Positions 20,068-31,007 of a DNA stretch of 64,000 bases are shown here, piece by piece. The notes beneath the pieces are model-generated. The model was not told the origin of the DNA, did no database searches, and was given only the letters and a program-made list of their open reading frames with translations. Source of the stretch: Chromatiales bacterium (GTDB lineage Bacteria; Pseudomonadota; Gammaproteobacteria; UBA6429); contig JALTJN010000182.1 in NCBI GenBank assembly GCA_027076405.1, positions 1-64,000 on the forward strand, given 5' to 3'. The translations under genes were made by a program, and so were the position numbers. Numbering within the stretch: position 1 is the stretch's first letter; each line of letters opens with the position of its first letter.

Positions 20068-21219
20068 TTAAGTTAGCTCGGTCGGATCGAATATCCGCTT
20101 ATATTCTTTTATTGCATAACGATCTGTCATGCCGGCTATGTAATCAGAAACAATACGTGCCCGTCCGCTTGTCGCGTGTTTTTCTTCTTCTATTTTTGCT
20201 TTATTGCGGTACTCGGGGGGCATGAGTCGAAGATCATTTAATAGTGCGTCAAACAGTTTAGTGACGACATTGCCGGCTTTGTGACTCATACGATGAACAC
20301 GATAGTGACGATATAAGTTTTCTCTTAAAAAACGTTTCAATTCCAGGTGCATGGCGAACATATTTTCGCTAAAGCTGATTAAACTACCATTATATTGTCG
20401 AATATCTTCGATTGATTGCGGTTGGGCTTTTAATAGCATCTGTGAACTTTGTGCGATGAGATCTTTTATTTGTTCATCAATCATACGACGAACAATTTCA
20501 TAAATAGTTCGTTTGTTATCAAGTTTTGGATAATCCTTTTCAACGCGGCTATAGAGTTCATCAAATAGTTTTGTTTCACGTAACTGCTCGATAGTAATAA
20601 AACCCGAGCGAAGACCGTCATCAACATCATGACTATTATAGGCAATGGCATCAGCAAGATTCACCATTTGCGACTCAATGTTAGGCTGGGTTTTATTGAT
20701 AAAACGTGCACCAATATCACCGAGTTGTTCTGCATTTTTAATCGAGCAGTGTTTTAAAATTCCTTCACGGCTTTCAAACGTCAGGTTAAGCCCGTTAAAA
20801 GCAGCATATTTTTCTTCCAGTTCATCAACTACCCGTAGTGATTGTAAGTTATGTTCAAAACCGCCGTAATTTTTCATGCATTCATTTAAGGCATCCTGAC
20901 CGGTATGACCAAAAGGGGTATGCCCAAGGTCATGCGCTAAAGCAATGGCTTCACTCAGGTCTTCATTTAAGTGTAAAGCACGCGCGATGGTGCGACTCAT
21001 TTGTGCTACTTCAATTGAGTGGGTTAAACGAGTACGGAATAAATCGCCTTCATGATTAACAAAAACCTGGGTTTTATACTCAAGGCGGCGAAAGGCTGTC
21101 GAATGAATAATTCGGTCACGGTCACGTTGAAACTCGCTGCGATGCTTTGGAATATCTTCAGGGTAGCGACGGCCTAAAGATGACTGGTTATTTGCTGCAT
21201 AGGGGGCAAGGTCTTGCAT
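20068..21219 (-). CDS. dgt: Deoxyguanosinetriphosphate triphosphohydrolase-like protein
   Basis: 383 residues, typical of the shorter type-2 dGTPase family. An HD-domain metal site is visible in RTRLTHSIEVAQ and AIALAHDLGHTPFGHTGQDAL, followed by the SREGILKH and NLADAIAYNSHDVDDG segments of the family. The enzyme removes triphosphate from dNTPs, which can control dNTP pools or restrict phage, though the true substrate of type-2 members varies. ATG start at 21219 with ribosome site AAGGAC; the aroB stop lies 13 bases upstream, so it is translated with aroB. Insertion of dgt and WGR between aroB and the damX-like gene differs from the Pseudomonas order as I recall it. Confidence 0.9.
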   Translation of the reverse strand: MQDLAPYAANNQSSLGRRYPEDIPKHRSEFQRDRDRIIHSTAFRRLEYKTQVFVNHEGDLFRTRLTHSIEVAQMSRTIARALHLNEDLSEAIALAHDLGHTPFGHTGQDALNECMKNYGGFEHNLQSLRVVDELEEKYAAFNGLNLTFESREGILKHCSIKNAEQLGDIGARFINKTQPNIESQMVNLADAIAYNSHDVDDGLRSGFITIEQLRETKLFDELYSRVEKDYPKLDNKRTIYEIVRRMIDEQIKDLIAQSSQMLLKAQPQSIEDIRQYNGSLISFSENMFAMHLELKRFLRENLYRHYRVHRMSHKAGNVVTKLFDALLNDLRLMPPEYRNKAKIEEEKHATSGRARIVSDYIAGMTDRYAIKEYKRIFDPTELT

Positions 21220-21232
21220 TCATCTTTGTCCT

Positions 21233-22333
21233 TTAGTGACCATCGATGGCTCGATGCGCTTCAATGGTTTCACGTAATAAATTATGGTCAAAGTTACTTG
21301 TTACGAAAGCATCACCTAATTGTTTAAATAAAATAAAGTTAATCTTGCCTGCGCGTGCTTTTTTATCAACCGCCATTAGCTCGATAAAATGATCGTAGTC
21401 CATATGGTGCGGAGCACGGGTGGGTAGCATGGCCATGTCGAGTAAATTATCAACCCGTTCGACGTCACTTTCACTTAGATTACCAAGTCTCATGGATAAA
21501 TCAGCCGCCATTAACATGCCGGTTGCTACAGCCTCACCATGTAACCAGTTTCCATATCCCGCACTTGTTTCGATGGCATGTCCAAAGGTGTGTCCAAGAT
21601 TAAGCAGTGCTCGCACGCCCTGTTCTTTTTCATCATCGGCAACAATATTGGCTTTACAGCGACAGGAAACTTCAATGGCATAAGACAGCGCTTCCGGATC
21701 GCGCTCTAATAATTTATGCATGTTCTCTTCAAGCCATTGAGTGAAAGACATATCACGAATCAGGCCATATTTAATCACTTCAGCAATACCGGCACTGAGT
21801 TGCTTGTCTTCTAATGTATTTAAGGTATCCGAGTCGGCAATAACACAACGTGGTTGATGAAAGGCACCAATCATGTTTTTGCCTTTTGGATGGTTAACGC
21901 CGGTTTTACCCCCCACCGATGAATCAACCTGAGCGAGTAAAGTGGTTGGGATTTGAATAAAATTAACACCGCGCTGATAACTGGCAGCGGCAAAGCCGGT
22001 CATATCACCCACAACACCACCGCCTAATGCGACAAGCGTGCAGGTGCGATCAAATTTTGCATCCAGTAAAGCATCATAAATCGAGTTTAATTCATCCAGA
22101 TTTTTATATTGTTCGCCATCAGGAAGAATAACGGTTTTTACTTCGTAAGCGGCAAAGGCTTGTTTTACTTTATCAAGGTAAAGCGGGGCGACTGTTTCAT
22201 TGCTGACAATTAATACCTGTGAGCCTTTGACATAAGGTTCGACGAGTTCGGTTTTTCCTAATAAATTCTGGCCAATAAAAATGGGATAGCTACGTTCACC
22301 ATTTTTGCCCAGTTTAACCTGTAGTGTTTTCAT
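21233..22333 (-). CDS. aroB: 3-dehydroquinate synthase
   Basis: 366 residues from the ATG at 22333; an upstream in-frame TTG at 22348 adds five residues but the family starts at MKTLQVKLG. It makes 3-dehydroquinate from DAHP in the shikimate pathway using NAD and a divalent metal. The NAD site [13 protein letters not shown] and [27 protein letters not shown] match the family. The metal ligands are the Glu in [10 protein letters not shown] and the His residues in [10 protein letters not shown] and [11 protein letters not shown]. aroK lies 75 bases upstream on the same strand, the usual aroKB pair. Confidence 0.95.
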   Translation of the reverse strand: MKTLQVKLGKNGERSYPIFIGQNLLGKTELVEPYVKGSQVLIVSNETVAPLYLDKVKQAFAAYEVKTVILPDGEQYKNLDELNSIYDALLDAKFDRTCTLVALGGGVVGDMTGFAAASYQRGVNFIQIPTTLLAQVDSSVGGKTGVNHPKGKNMIGAFHQPRCVIADSDTLNTLEDKQLSAGIAEVIKYGLIRDMSFTQWLEENMHKLLERDPEALSYAIEVSCRCKANIVADDEKEQGVRALLNLGHTFGHAIETSAGYGNWLHGEAVATGMLMAADLSMRLGNLSESDVERVDNLLDMAMLPTRAPHHMDYDHFIELMAVDKKARAGKINFILFKQLGDAFVTSNFDHNLLRETIEAHRAIDGH

Positions 22334-22408
22334 TTTCGGGAAACTCAATATTGTTCATCAGGCTATGATTATAAGTGAATCTGTGAAGAATGCAGAGCGC
22401 TTTTCTTA

Positions 22409-22927
22409 CTAAGATTCTTGTAGTTTTTCCAAAATTTCTTTAATTGCCAGGCGAACGCTGTCTTTACCTGTATCAATAATAAAATCGGCTGTTTCACGGT
22501 AAAGCGGGTCACGAATTTTAAGTAATTCTTCTAATTTTTGTTGAGGATTTTCAGTTTGTAATAATGGCCTGTTTCGGTCCTTGGAGGTTCTTTCGAATAA
22601 GGTATCGATATTGGCATAAAGGTAAATAGTAATGCCGCGAGATATGAGAAACTGCCGGTTTTCTTTTTTTAGAATAGCGCCACCACCGGTTGCTAAGACA
22701 ATCCCTTTTTGTTGCGTTAACTCATCCAGAATAGCGGTTTCACGCTTACGAAAGCCGGCTTCGCCTTCTATGTCAAAAATATGGGTTACTGTCACGCCAG
22801 TACGATTTTCAATTTCATGATCGCTATCGAAGAACTCAAGTGATAGTTCACTGGCAATTTGACGACCTATGGTCGTTTTACCTGCGCCCATTAATCCGAT
22901 AAGAAATATGTTTTTGTTATAAGCCAT
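22409..22927 (-). CDS. aroK: Shikimate kinase I
   Basis: 172 residues, standard size. It phosphorylates shikimate with ATP. Walker A is GLMGAGKTTIGRQIA near residues 11-25; the substrate-binding DSDHEIENRTG, the ATGGGAI loop and the lid segment RTSKDRNRPLL are all present. The ATG at 22927 gives MAYNKNIFLIG, the usual AroK start. It is the first gene of the aroK-aroB-dgt-WGR-damX-like series and follows pilQ, a conserved order in gammaproteobacteria. Confidence 0.95.
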   Translation of the reverse strand: MAYNKNIFLIGLMGAGKTTIGRQIASELSLEFFDSDHEIENRTGVTVTHIFDIEGEAGFRKRETAILDELTQQKGIVLATGGGAILKKENRQFLISRGITIYLYANIDTLFERTSKDRNRPLLQTENPQQKLEELLKIRDPLYRETADFIIDTGKDSVRLAIKEILEKLQES

Positions 22928-22974
22928 TAAGCTTCTTGTTGAATGAGGTAAGTGATGGCATTTTGAAAGTAAAG

Positions 22975-23003
22975 TCAGGAGGTATACTTATTATACCCCC
23001 TGA
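22975..23003 (-). terminator. Hairpin between pilQ and aroK
   Basis: TCAGGAGGTATA (22975-22986), loop CTTAT, TATACCCCCTGA (22992-23003): a 12-bp stem with one mismatch. It lies 20 bases after the pilQ stop (minus strand). The T run is poor, so it may be a pause or processing site rather than a strong terminator. Confidence 0.5.
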
Positions 23004-23022
23004 TAAATATAGAAAAAGTATT

Positions 23023-25140
23023 CTAAAGTTTAGCGTTATCTTTTAATAACTTTGGTGTGACAAAAATAAGCAGCTCTGACTTATTATTTTGCTCAAAGTT
23101 ACTGCGGAATAAAAATCCCACCAATGGTAAATCACCAAAGAAGGGAACCCGTTTTACACTTTTTGCTTTAGTTTGTTCGTAAACGCCACCTAATACGATG
23201 GTTTCACCATTATCAACCAGAACGTTAGTTTCAACCCGTTGAGTTTTAATCGGCGGTCCGGCTGTTGTTGTGTTTGCAAAATCCGGGCTGTCTTTACTCA
23301 CGATGAGATCCATTATGATTCTGTCATCGGGGGTGATTTGCGGTGTGACTTCAAGTCCCAATACGGCCTTTTTAAATGTGGTCGTAGGAACCGCTGTTGC
23401 CCCCCCAGTACTGCTTTGGTAAGGAATTTCAGTACCGGTTTCAATCGTCGCTTTAGACTGATCTGAAGTAATGACACGCGGACTGGATATGGTTTCAGAG
23501 CGTCCTTCTGTTTGTGCTGCTGAAAGTTCAAGGTCGATGAGTGTACCAAAGGGTAATCGAGCTAGTGCTATACCTATAGAACCTGCCGATGAGGCTAATG
23601 TTGTCACCGGTAAGCTGACATTATAGCGATTAGGTGCCGTTGGAATAGTGCCTAATCGTGCTTGTTCGGCCGCGATTTGATTCCCTGATGTTGCTGCCGT
23701 ATCCGTTCCAGTGGTTTTTGTATTTGATACGCCAAAACGCACACCTAATTCCTTGCTGAAGTCATTTGTGGCTAAAACAATACGTGATTCAATAAGGACT
23801 TGTCGTACGGGGATATCCAGCTCTTGAACTAAAGCGGTTATAGCTGCAATATTTTTTGCAGTATCACGAATAAGCAGTTTATTTGTTCGTTCATCGACAC
23901 TGATACTGCCACGTTTGGATAATAGCGAGTTATCTTTAGTCTTTAATAGTTTTGTAAAGTCAGTGGCTTTAGCATAATTAATTTGAATGCTGTCGCTGAT
24001 TAGAGGAGCCTGAGCTTCAATGACCTGATCCAATTTTGCTCTTGCAGCAATTTCTTCGGCAGGCGCAACTGAAATCACATTACCATCTTTTACCATGGCA
24101 AGACCTTTGCTGCGCAAGATAATGTCTAAAGCCTGATCCCAGGGAACATTTTTTAAGCGTAGCGTGACATTGCCGCTGACGGTGTCACTGGTAATAAGAT
24201 TAAGGTCTGTAAAGTCTGCAATAAGTTGTAATACCGCACGGACCTCAATACTTTGGAAATTAAGTGATAAACGCTCGCCTTTAAAAGCTCGTTTTTCCTT
24301 ACGTATTGCTGCAGCAGATTCTTTTACAATCGGTTTGACATCAACAGTAAAGGAATTATCTGCCTGGTAGGCAAGCTGTTCGAATTCCCCTATACCGGTA
24401 ATCACAATTTTCACATTGCCATTTTGATTGAAAGCATCAATCGTTTTAACCGGTGTACCAAAATCGATAACATCAAGGCGACGTTCTAATTCGCTGGAGA
24501 TGGCACTATCAGAAACAGTCACTGTTATTTGTTCACCGCGAGTTTTTAGATCAACAGGAGTATTAGGATCAGCTAATTCAATAATAATACGGCCTTCACC
24601 TTTTTCACCACGTCGAAAATCAATGTTTTTAATATTTTTATCTAGACTGGAGGCAGCAGCATTAGCCGGGGAGCCGGGTTTTGTTGCAACACGTCTCGAT
24701 GGAGAAGCGCCTAAAGTAACAACAACATCATTGCCATCAACATAAGTATTATAAGTTACCAGACGTGATAAATTCAGGACAACGCGAGTTCGACCACCCG
24801 CTTCAACAGCATTAATACTACGAGCTACACCAATGCCAATATTTTGTGAACGACTGGGTAGTTTGATTTTAGTATTTGGAAAGTCAAAAGCGATACGCGC
24901 AGGACTATCAATAGTAAAACTGCCCGGTTCACTGGCTAAACCTTCTAATGACATTCTGATTTGTACTTGATCACCGGGAAGAGATGAGTAGTTAATTTCA
25001 GTAATGGCATTTGTTTCTGCAGCAACAACTGTGGAAACAGAAGAAAGAAGCAGCATACTGACGCTTAAAAATAAAGCGCTCACTATAGACCGATTCTGTT
25101 GCTGAAAAAATGAAGAAAGTTTATATGTATTATTTTTCAT
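23023..25140 (-). CDS. pilQ: Type IV pilus secretin PilQ
   Basis: 705 residues. Signal peptide up to about residue 41 (VSTVVAA-E), two AMIN-type domains that bind peptidoglycan (about 45-140 and 170-260), an STN/N0 domain (about 300-360, RLSLNFQSIEVRAVLQLIADFT), an N1 domain, and the C-terminal secretin channel with VPFFGDLPLVGFLFRSNFEQNNKSELLIFVTPKLL. It forms the outer-membrane ring through which the pilus passes. It is the last gene of pilMNOPQ; pilP ends 19 bases upstream. Family length and order are normal. Confidence 0.96.
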   Translation of the reverse strand: MKNNTYKLSSFFQQQNRSIVSALFLSVSMLLLSSVSTVVAAETNAITEINYSSLPGDQVQIRMSLEGLASEPGSFTIDSPARIAFDFPNTKIKLPSRSQNIGIGVARSINAVEAGGRTRVVLNLSRLVTYNTYVDGNDVVVTLGASPSRRVATKPGSPANAAASSLDKNIKNIDFRRGEKGEGRIIIELADPNTPVDLKTRGEQITVTVSDSAISSELERRLDVIDFGTPVKTIDAFNQNGNVKIVITGIGEFEQLAYQADNSFTVDVKPIVKESAAAIRKEKRAFKGERLSLNFQSIEVRAVLQLIADFTDLNLITSDTVSGNVTLRLKNVPWDQALDIILRSKGLAMVKDGNVISVAPAEEIAARAKLDQVIEAQAPLISDSIQINYAKATDFTKLLKTKDNSLLSKRGSISVDERTNKLLIRDTAKNIAAITALVQELDIPVRQVLIESRIVLATNDFSKELGVRFGVSNTKTTGTDTAATSGNQIAAEQARLGTIPTAPNRYNVSLPVTTLASSAGSIGIALARLPFGTLIDLELSAAQTEGRSETISSPRVITSDQSKATIETGTEIPYQSSTGGATAVPTTTFKKAVLGLEVTPQITPDDRIIMDLIVSKDSPDFANTTTAGPPIKTQRVETNVLVDNGETIVLGGVYEQTKAKSVKRVPFFGDLPLVGFLFRSNFEQNNKSELLIFVTPKLLKDNAKL

Positions 25141-25159
25141 GGTGCATCTCCGTCACGAA

Positions 25160-25732
25160 TTATTCTTCACTCAAGTCGAGTGAGGCCTCGCGTTCAGTCC
25201 ATCCTCCCACACCATTGGGGATGATTTCATTAAGTAGTATTGAGTCTTCCGTAATAGCGATGATTTCGCCGTAGTTTGACCCCATATGATTACCAGGTAG
25301 AACTCTGTATATCACTTTGTCAGGCGCTGTAATCAGTGCCCAGGTTTTACCATCTTTTTTGATGTGACCAACAAAGCTCAGGGAGTCCAGGCTGTATTGC
25401 TCAAGCTCTTCTCGTTTTCGGTTTAAGTTTGGATGTAAACCTGAATCCTGAATTTCAAGACTGGCTTCTTCCTGTGCGATAAACGGGGTAAATGGATCGC
25501 GTAAATGACTAACTTGATACAAATAGGTTTCGTATGGCGTGATCTCGGGTAGCGGTTTTATTCGTCCCTTTGGTCTTGCTTTTACACTTGCCACATATTC
25601 TTGCAGGTCACTGGTATTGTCACTGCTGCATGCAGTTAAAAATACAGGCAGGCATAAACACAATACTTTCATTGCAGGTGTGATCGCAAAGTGTACTGGT
25701 TTGTTTGAATGTAATTTGATTTCATTCGCCAT
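25160..25732 (-). CDS. pilP: Type IV pilus assembly lipoprotein PilP
   Basis: 190 residues from the ATG at 25732 (an in-frame TTG at 25762 adds ten). A lipobox LTAC places the lipidated cysteine at residue 35, in VLCLCLPVFLTACSS. The n-region is long if 25732 is right; Met21 just before the hydrophobic stretch is an alternative start. The conserved YLYQVSHLRDPFTPF segment and the C-terminal beta domain (LDSLSFVGHIKKDGKTWALI, YRVLPGNHMGSNYGEI) are PilP. It joins the PilN/PilO inner-membrane complex to PilQ in the periplasm. Confidence 0.93.
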   Translation of the reverse strand: MANEIKLHSNKPVHFAITPAMKVLCLCLPVFLTACSSDNTSDLQEYVASVKARPKGRIKPLPEITPYETYLYQVSHLRDPFTPFIAQEEASLEIQDSGLHPNLNRKREELEQYSLDSLSFVGHIKKDGKTWALITAPDKVIYRVLPGNHMGSNYGEIIAITEDSILLNEIIPNGVGGWTEREASLDLSEE

Positions 25733-25785
25733 ACTATTCTTGCCTTGCTTTAATATTTTCAATTTAATTAACTTTAATTTTTTAA

Positions 25786-26409
25786 CTAGCGACGTCTTTT
25801 ACGTTTTTTACGCTTGCCTGAAACTTCACTTTCATCAAGGTAGCGGTATGTTTTAGCGGTTACATCCATCGTTAATAACCCTTTTTTACCTTTACCGCCG
25901 GTAATTGAAATATTTTCCAGCGTGACGATTCGAGGTAATGCGGCAATACCGCTGACAAACTCACCAAATTGATGGTAGGTCCCGGTCATTTTTAAAGTAA
26001 TGGGCAGTTCGGCATAAAATTCTATATGTTTTTCTGCTAAAGGCTTGAATAATTGAAACTCAATACCGCTGGCAAGTCCGGTTTGAGATATATCGATTAA
26101 TAAATCTTCAACTTCGGTTTTACTTGGTAATTGGCGAATCATGGCACCGAAAGAATCTTTCATTTCAACCATTTGTGCTTTGTAGGCATCAAGATTAGCC
26201 GCTTTAGCTTGTTTGAGCTCAAAATCACTTTTTAATCTTTTTTCTTCGGATGTAATTCGGTCAAGATTTTCCTGCTGTGACTGAATATCAACAAAATAAC
26301 CCAAAGCCAGTACGCCAATGGCAACAATAGCGATAAGTACTCCTTTAACAGCTAATGGCCAGGAGCCTACATTGCTTAAATCCAGATTGTTAAGATCGAT
26401 GTCTGCCAT
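25786..26409 (-). CDS. pilO: Type IV pilus alignment protein PilO
   Basis: 207 residues: short cytoplasmic N-terminus (MADIDLNNLDLSNVGSWPLAVK), one membrane helix at about 23-43, a coiled coil to about 95 and a ferredoxin-like periplasmic domain (LASGIEFQLFKPLAEKHIEFYAEL in two parts, MTGTYHQFGEFVSGIAALPR). It pairs with PilN. The C-terminus ends in an unusually basic tail, GKRKKRKRRR. It starts nine bases after the pilN stop. Confidence 0.93.
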   Translation of the reverse strand: MADIDLNNLDLSNVGSWPLAVKGVLIAIVAIGVLALGYFVDIQSQQENLDRITSEEKRLKSDFELKQAKAANLDAYKAQMVEMKDSFGAMIRQLPSKTEVEDLLIDISQTGLASGIEFQLFKPLAEKHIEFYAELPITLKMTGTYHQFGEFVSGIAALPRIVTLENISITGGKGKKGLLTMDVTAKTYRYLDESEVSGKRKKRKRRR

Positions 26410-26418
26410 AATAAACGT

Positions 26419-26984
26419 CTATTTTTTGGTTTCTTGTTTAGGTTGAGCTAACTGTTCAGCACGTAATATAAAATCACGTCCACTGCCTTTTTTGGCCTGT
26501 CCTTTTTTCTGAATAATATTGAGCTGAGGTTTGGTTAACCAGGGTGATGCATCAATATTTCTCATATAGGCAGAGACACGCGCATTTGATTGCGCAATAC
26601 CATTAATAGTTAAGTTTTTACCATTTTGCTTAAGGCTTTTTAGATGAACGCCTTCGGGAATGACTTTCACCATTTCTTCAAAAAGGTGAACAATGCCAGG
26701 GCGGTTACGCTGTAATTGCTGAATGACTTCCATACGAGCTAATAAACGTTTTTTCTCTTTTGCCAGAGTATTAATTTCACGAATTTGTTTTTCGACAGCT
26801 GTTATTTCATTTTTAAGGAATCGATTACGTGATTCCTGTGCGCTAATCATACGGTTATATTGCAAGTGAACAGCAAGAATAATGAGAATCATTAAAACGA
26901 CAGACAATCCCAGCATGGTCAGAAATTGACGAAGTTGTTCTTTGCGTCGTTCTTCGCGCCATGGAAGTAAATTAATATGTGCCA

Positions 26985-26985
<1 letters not shown>
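26419..26985 (-). CDS. pilN: Type IV pilus assembly protein PilN
   Basis: 188 residues. The N-terminus MAHINLLPWREERRKEQLRQF carries the INLLPWRE motif that binds PilM. A membrane helix at about 22-43, a coiled coil and a periplasmic ferredoxin-like domain follow. The start codon shares one base with the pilM stop (TAATG at 26985), so translation is coupled. Confidence 0.95.
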
Positions 26986-28076
<1,091 letters not shown>

Positions 28077-28159
28077 TTATTTATTATATTGTCTATTTAA
28101 AGCTGTTTCTTAAGTTGCATGCTTTTTTCTTTATTTTGCATGTGCTTACAGTTGTTATT

Positions 28160-28187
28160 TATATAATACTTTAGGTTGTTGAGTCAA
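28160..28187 (-). promoter_or_regulatory. Predicted sigma-70 promoter of pilMNOPQ
   Basis: On the minus strand TTGACT (28187-28182) is followed 16 bases later by TATATA (28165-28160), or 18 bases later by TATAAA. It lies about 105 bases upstream of the pilM ATG in the divergent pilM-mrcA gap. Confidence 0.5.
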
Positions 28188-28308
28188 CTATAGGACATCT
28201 AATGAAAAAACACAAATAGGCGTGACAGCTTTTCATTGAGGTCATATACTTTCCGCTTGTGTGAATGTATCGGTATTTTCGCGCACAACCTTAATATAGT
28301 GTGGGTCT

Positions 28309-30993
28309 ATGAAGTTATTTTTTAAGAAATCAGTCACATATATTGTGATATTGATGGCAGTTGGTGGAATATTGGCGGGTTTATTCATTGGCGGGGCATA
28401 TTTGTACCTGACTCCACGTTTACCCGGCATAGAAACACTTAAAGATGTGAAATTACAGGTTCCCTTGCGTGTTTATGCAAAAAGTGGTGAATTGATCGCT
28501 GAATTTGGTGAAATGAAGCGTAAACCGCTTAATTATGAACAGTTCCCTCAGCATTTGGTGGATGCGGTACTTGCTGCTGAGGATGATCGTTTTTTTGAGC
28601 ATCCGGGAGTTGATTATCAAGGTATCTTGCGTGCCGTCATTCATTTAATTCGTACCGGTAAAAAAGGGCAGGGTGGCAGTACTATCACCATGCAGGTTGC
28701 CCGAAACTTTTTTCTTAGTCGTGAAAAGACGTATTTACGTAAACTTAATGAAATTTTCCTCGCGTTTAAAATTGAAGGCTTTTTAAGTAAAGAGGAAATT
28801 CTTGCTCTTTATTTAAACAAGATATATCTGGGGAAACGGGCGTACGGTTTTTCTGCTGCAGCCCAAGTTTATTATGGTAAAGATTTGGATCAGTTAAGTG
28901 TGGCGGAATATGCCATGATCGCCGGACTGCCCAAGGCGCCATCAAGTTATAACCCGATTAATAATCCTGAAAGAGCCTTGATTCGTCGCAACTATGTATT
29001 AGGACGTATGCGGGCTTTAAATTTCATCAATGAAGATGACTATCAAACCGCTCTTGTTGCGCCGGATTTAGCCAAAGTACACGGTCAGGATCTCGAGCTT
29101 GAAGCCCCCTATATTGCTGAAATGGTGCGTACTGAAATGGTTGCACGTTATGGTACAGAAGCCTACACCGGTGGTTATAAAGTTTATACCACGGTTGATG
29201 CCTCCCGACAGCGTGCCGCGAATAAAGCACTTCGTAATGCTTTGCTGGGTTACGATCGTCGCCATGGCTATCGTGGTCACATTGGCTTTTTTGATTTGAA
29301 TTCAGTTGATGAAAATAAGGAAGAACAGCAAAAATCTGAAGAAAAAATACTTCTGCAAGAAAGTCTGCAAAAAAATAGTGCTGACACAGCACTAAAAATA
29401 AAGCCGAAAATTCCGGAGCTGGATGAGTATGCGATATGGCGAAAAGAACTCAATAAAATTTCAGGTTACGGTAACCTTGTTCCATCACTTGTTTTCCAGG
29501 TCAATGAAAAGGAAGCATATGCCTATACCGCAGACAATAAGGTTGTCTATTTACCCTGGAAGCATATTGAGTGGGCACGTACCTATATTGATGATAACCA
29601 TGTTGAAGCCGAGCTGAGTTCTGCCCATGATCGTTTAAAAGAGGGGGATATTATATATACCGTTCCTTCCGCAAAACCGGGTTGCAGCTGGCTGGCACAA
29701 AAGCCGACAGTCAGTGGAGCACTGGTTGCTTTGGCGCCGGAAGATGGTGCAATTGAAGCACTAAATGGTGGTTTTGATTATTATGCCGGGAGTAAGTTTA
29801 ACCGCGCAACACAGGCATTACGTCAGCCGGGCTCAAGTTTTAAACCTTTTATATACACCGCTGCACTGGATAAAGGTTATACCCCGGCCAGTATTATTGC
29901 CGATGCCCCCGTGGTGTTTGATGCTCCGGGTCTGGAAGATACCTGGCGCCCGGAAAATTACAGTGGCCGCTTTTATGGCGACACACGTCTGCGTTTAGCA
30001 TTAATCAAATCACGCAATTTAGTTTCGATTCGTTTATTGCGTGATATTGGTATTGGTTACACCATTCGTTATATCAAACGTTTTGGTTTCACTAAAAAAA
30101 TGTTACCACGCAATTTATCGCTTGCTTTAGGTAGCGGCTCATTAACCCCTTATGATTTAGCTACCGGTTATGCTGTTTTTGCAAATGGCGGTTACCGGGT
30201 GAAACCCTATTTAATAGATTATATTGTAGGCGCTAAAGATAAAATTATATTTTTGGCCCAGCCGGAACGAGTGTGTCGGCTATGTCGAAAAGATGAGCTC
30301 GCTACAGAAAATACTGAAACAAAAGAAACTGACAACAGTAGTGATACTGAGCAAGTTAAAAATGAAGCTGCCGCGATTACATTACCTGCTTTGCCGGAAG
30401 ACTTAAGTGATTCCTTTCTCTCTTTAATGGATGAAGAAGAACGTTTACAAGTACTGCAAGGTCCCGTGCAGCTTAAACTGGCGAAACAAATTTTATCACC
30501 GCAAACGGCATTTTTAATTAATACCATGATGCGGGATGTTATCTTGCGAGGAACCGGACGACGTGCTCTTGTGATTGGGCGTAAAGATCTTGCAGGGAAA
30601 ACAGGGACAACCAATGATCAACGTGATGCATGGTTTACTGGTTTCAATGCTGATTTAGCTACAATAGCCTGGGTAGGGTTTGATGATCCCAGACCATTAG
30701 GTGATCATGAAACAGGAGCACGTGCCGCATTACCAATGTGGGTAGATTTTATGCGTGACTCGTTGAAAGGGATAGAAGAAAAAGAGCTTGAGCAACCACC
30801 GGGTTTAGTTTCTGTTCGTATAGATCCTAAAACAGGGAAGCTGGCGAATGCCAATACCAAGAATGCTATTTTTGAATTCTTTCTTGCCGATCAGGTACCG
30901 ACAGAACAGAGTGAAGATACGGTTGATAACGGACAGGGTGGTGATACAGCAACTGAAAACAGGCCTTCCGATATAACTGAAGATATTTTTTAA
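28309..30993 (+). CDS. mrcA: Penicillin-binding protein 1A (transglycosylase/transpeptidase)
   Basis: 894 residues. A membrane anchor lies at about 8-32. The GT51 glycosyltransferase domain has its catalytic Glu at 91 in AAEDDRFFEHPGVD, with GGSTITMQVARNFFL and KEEILALYLNKIYLG. An OB-like insert (about 330-450) precedes the transpeptidase domain with SSFK at 509-512 (nucleophile S509), KSRNLV, and KTGTT at 764-768. It polymerises and cross-links peptidoglycan in the periplasm. The acidic C-terminal tail rich in Glu/Thr/Asp is usual for PBP1A. The place beside pilM is conserved (ponA in Pseudomonas). ATG at 28309 with a weak ribosome site. Confidence 0.95.
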   Translation: MKLFFKKSVTYIVILMAVGGILAGLFIGGAYLYLTPRLPGIETLKDVKLQVPLRVYAKSGELIAEFGEMKRKPLNYEQFPQHLVDAVLAAEDDRFFEHPGVDYQGILRAVIHLIRTGKKGQGGSTITMQVARNFFLSREKTYLRKLNEIFLAFKIEGFLSKEEILALYLNKIYLGKRAYGFSAAAQVYYGKDLDQLSVAEYAMIAGLPKAPSSYNPINNPERALIRRNYVLGRMRALNFINEDDYQTALVAPDLAKVHGQDLELEAPYIAEMVRTEMVARYGTEAYTGGYKVYTTVDASRQRAANKALRNALLGYDRRHGYRGHIGFFDLNSVDENKEEQQKSEEKILLQESLQKNSADTALKIKPKIPELDEYAIWRKELNKISGYGNLVPSLVFQVNEKEAYAYTADNKVVYLPWKHIEWARTYIDDNHVEAELSSAHDRLKEGDIIYTVPSAKPGCSWLAQKPTVSGALVALAPEDGAIEALNGGFDYYAGSKFNRATQALRQPGSSFKPFIYTAALDKGYTPASIIADAPVVFDAPGLEDTWRPENYSGRFYGDTRLRLALIKSRNLVSIRLLRDIGIGYTIRYIKRFGFTKKMLPRNLSLALGSGSLTPYDLATGYAVFANGGYRVKPYLIDYIVGAKDKIIFLAQPERVCRLCRKDELATENTETKETDNSSDTEQVKNEAAAITLPALPEDLSDSFLSLMDEEERLQVLQGPVQLKLAKQILSPQTAFLINTMMRDVILRGTGRRALVIGRKDLAGKTGTTNDQRDAWFTGFNADLATIAWVGFDDPRPLGDHETGARAALPMWVDFMRDSLKGIEEKELEQPPGLVSVRIDPKTGKLANANTKNAIFEFFLADQVPTEQSEDTVDNGQGGDTATENRPSDITEDIF

Positions 30994-31007
30994 CTTAGAA
31001 AATTTTT

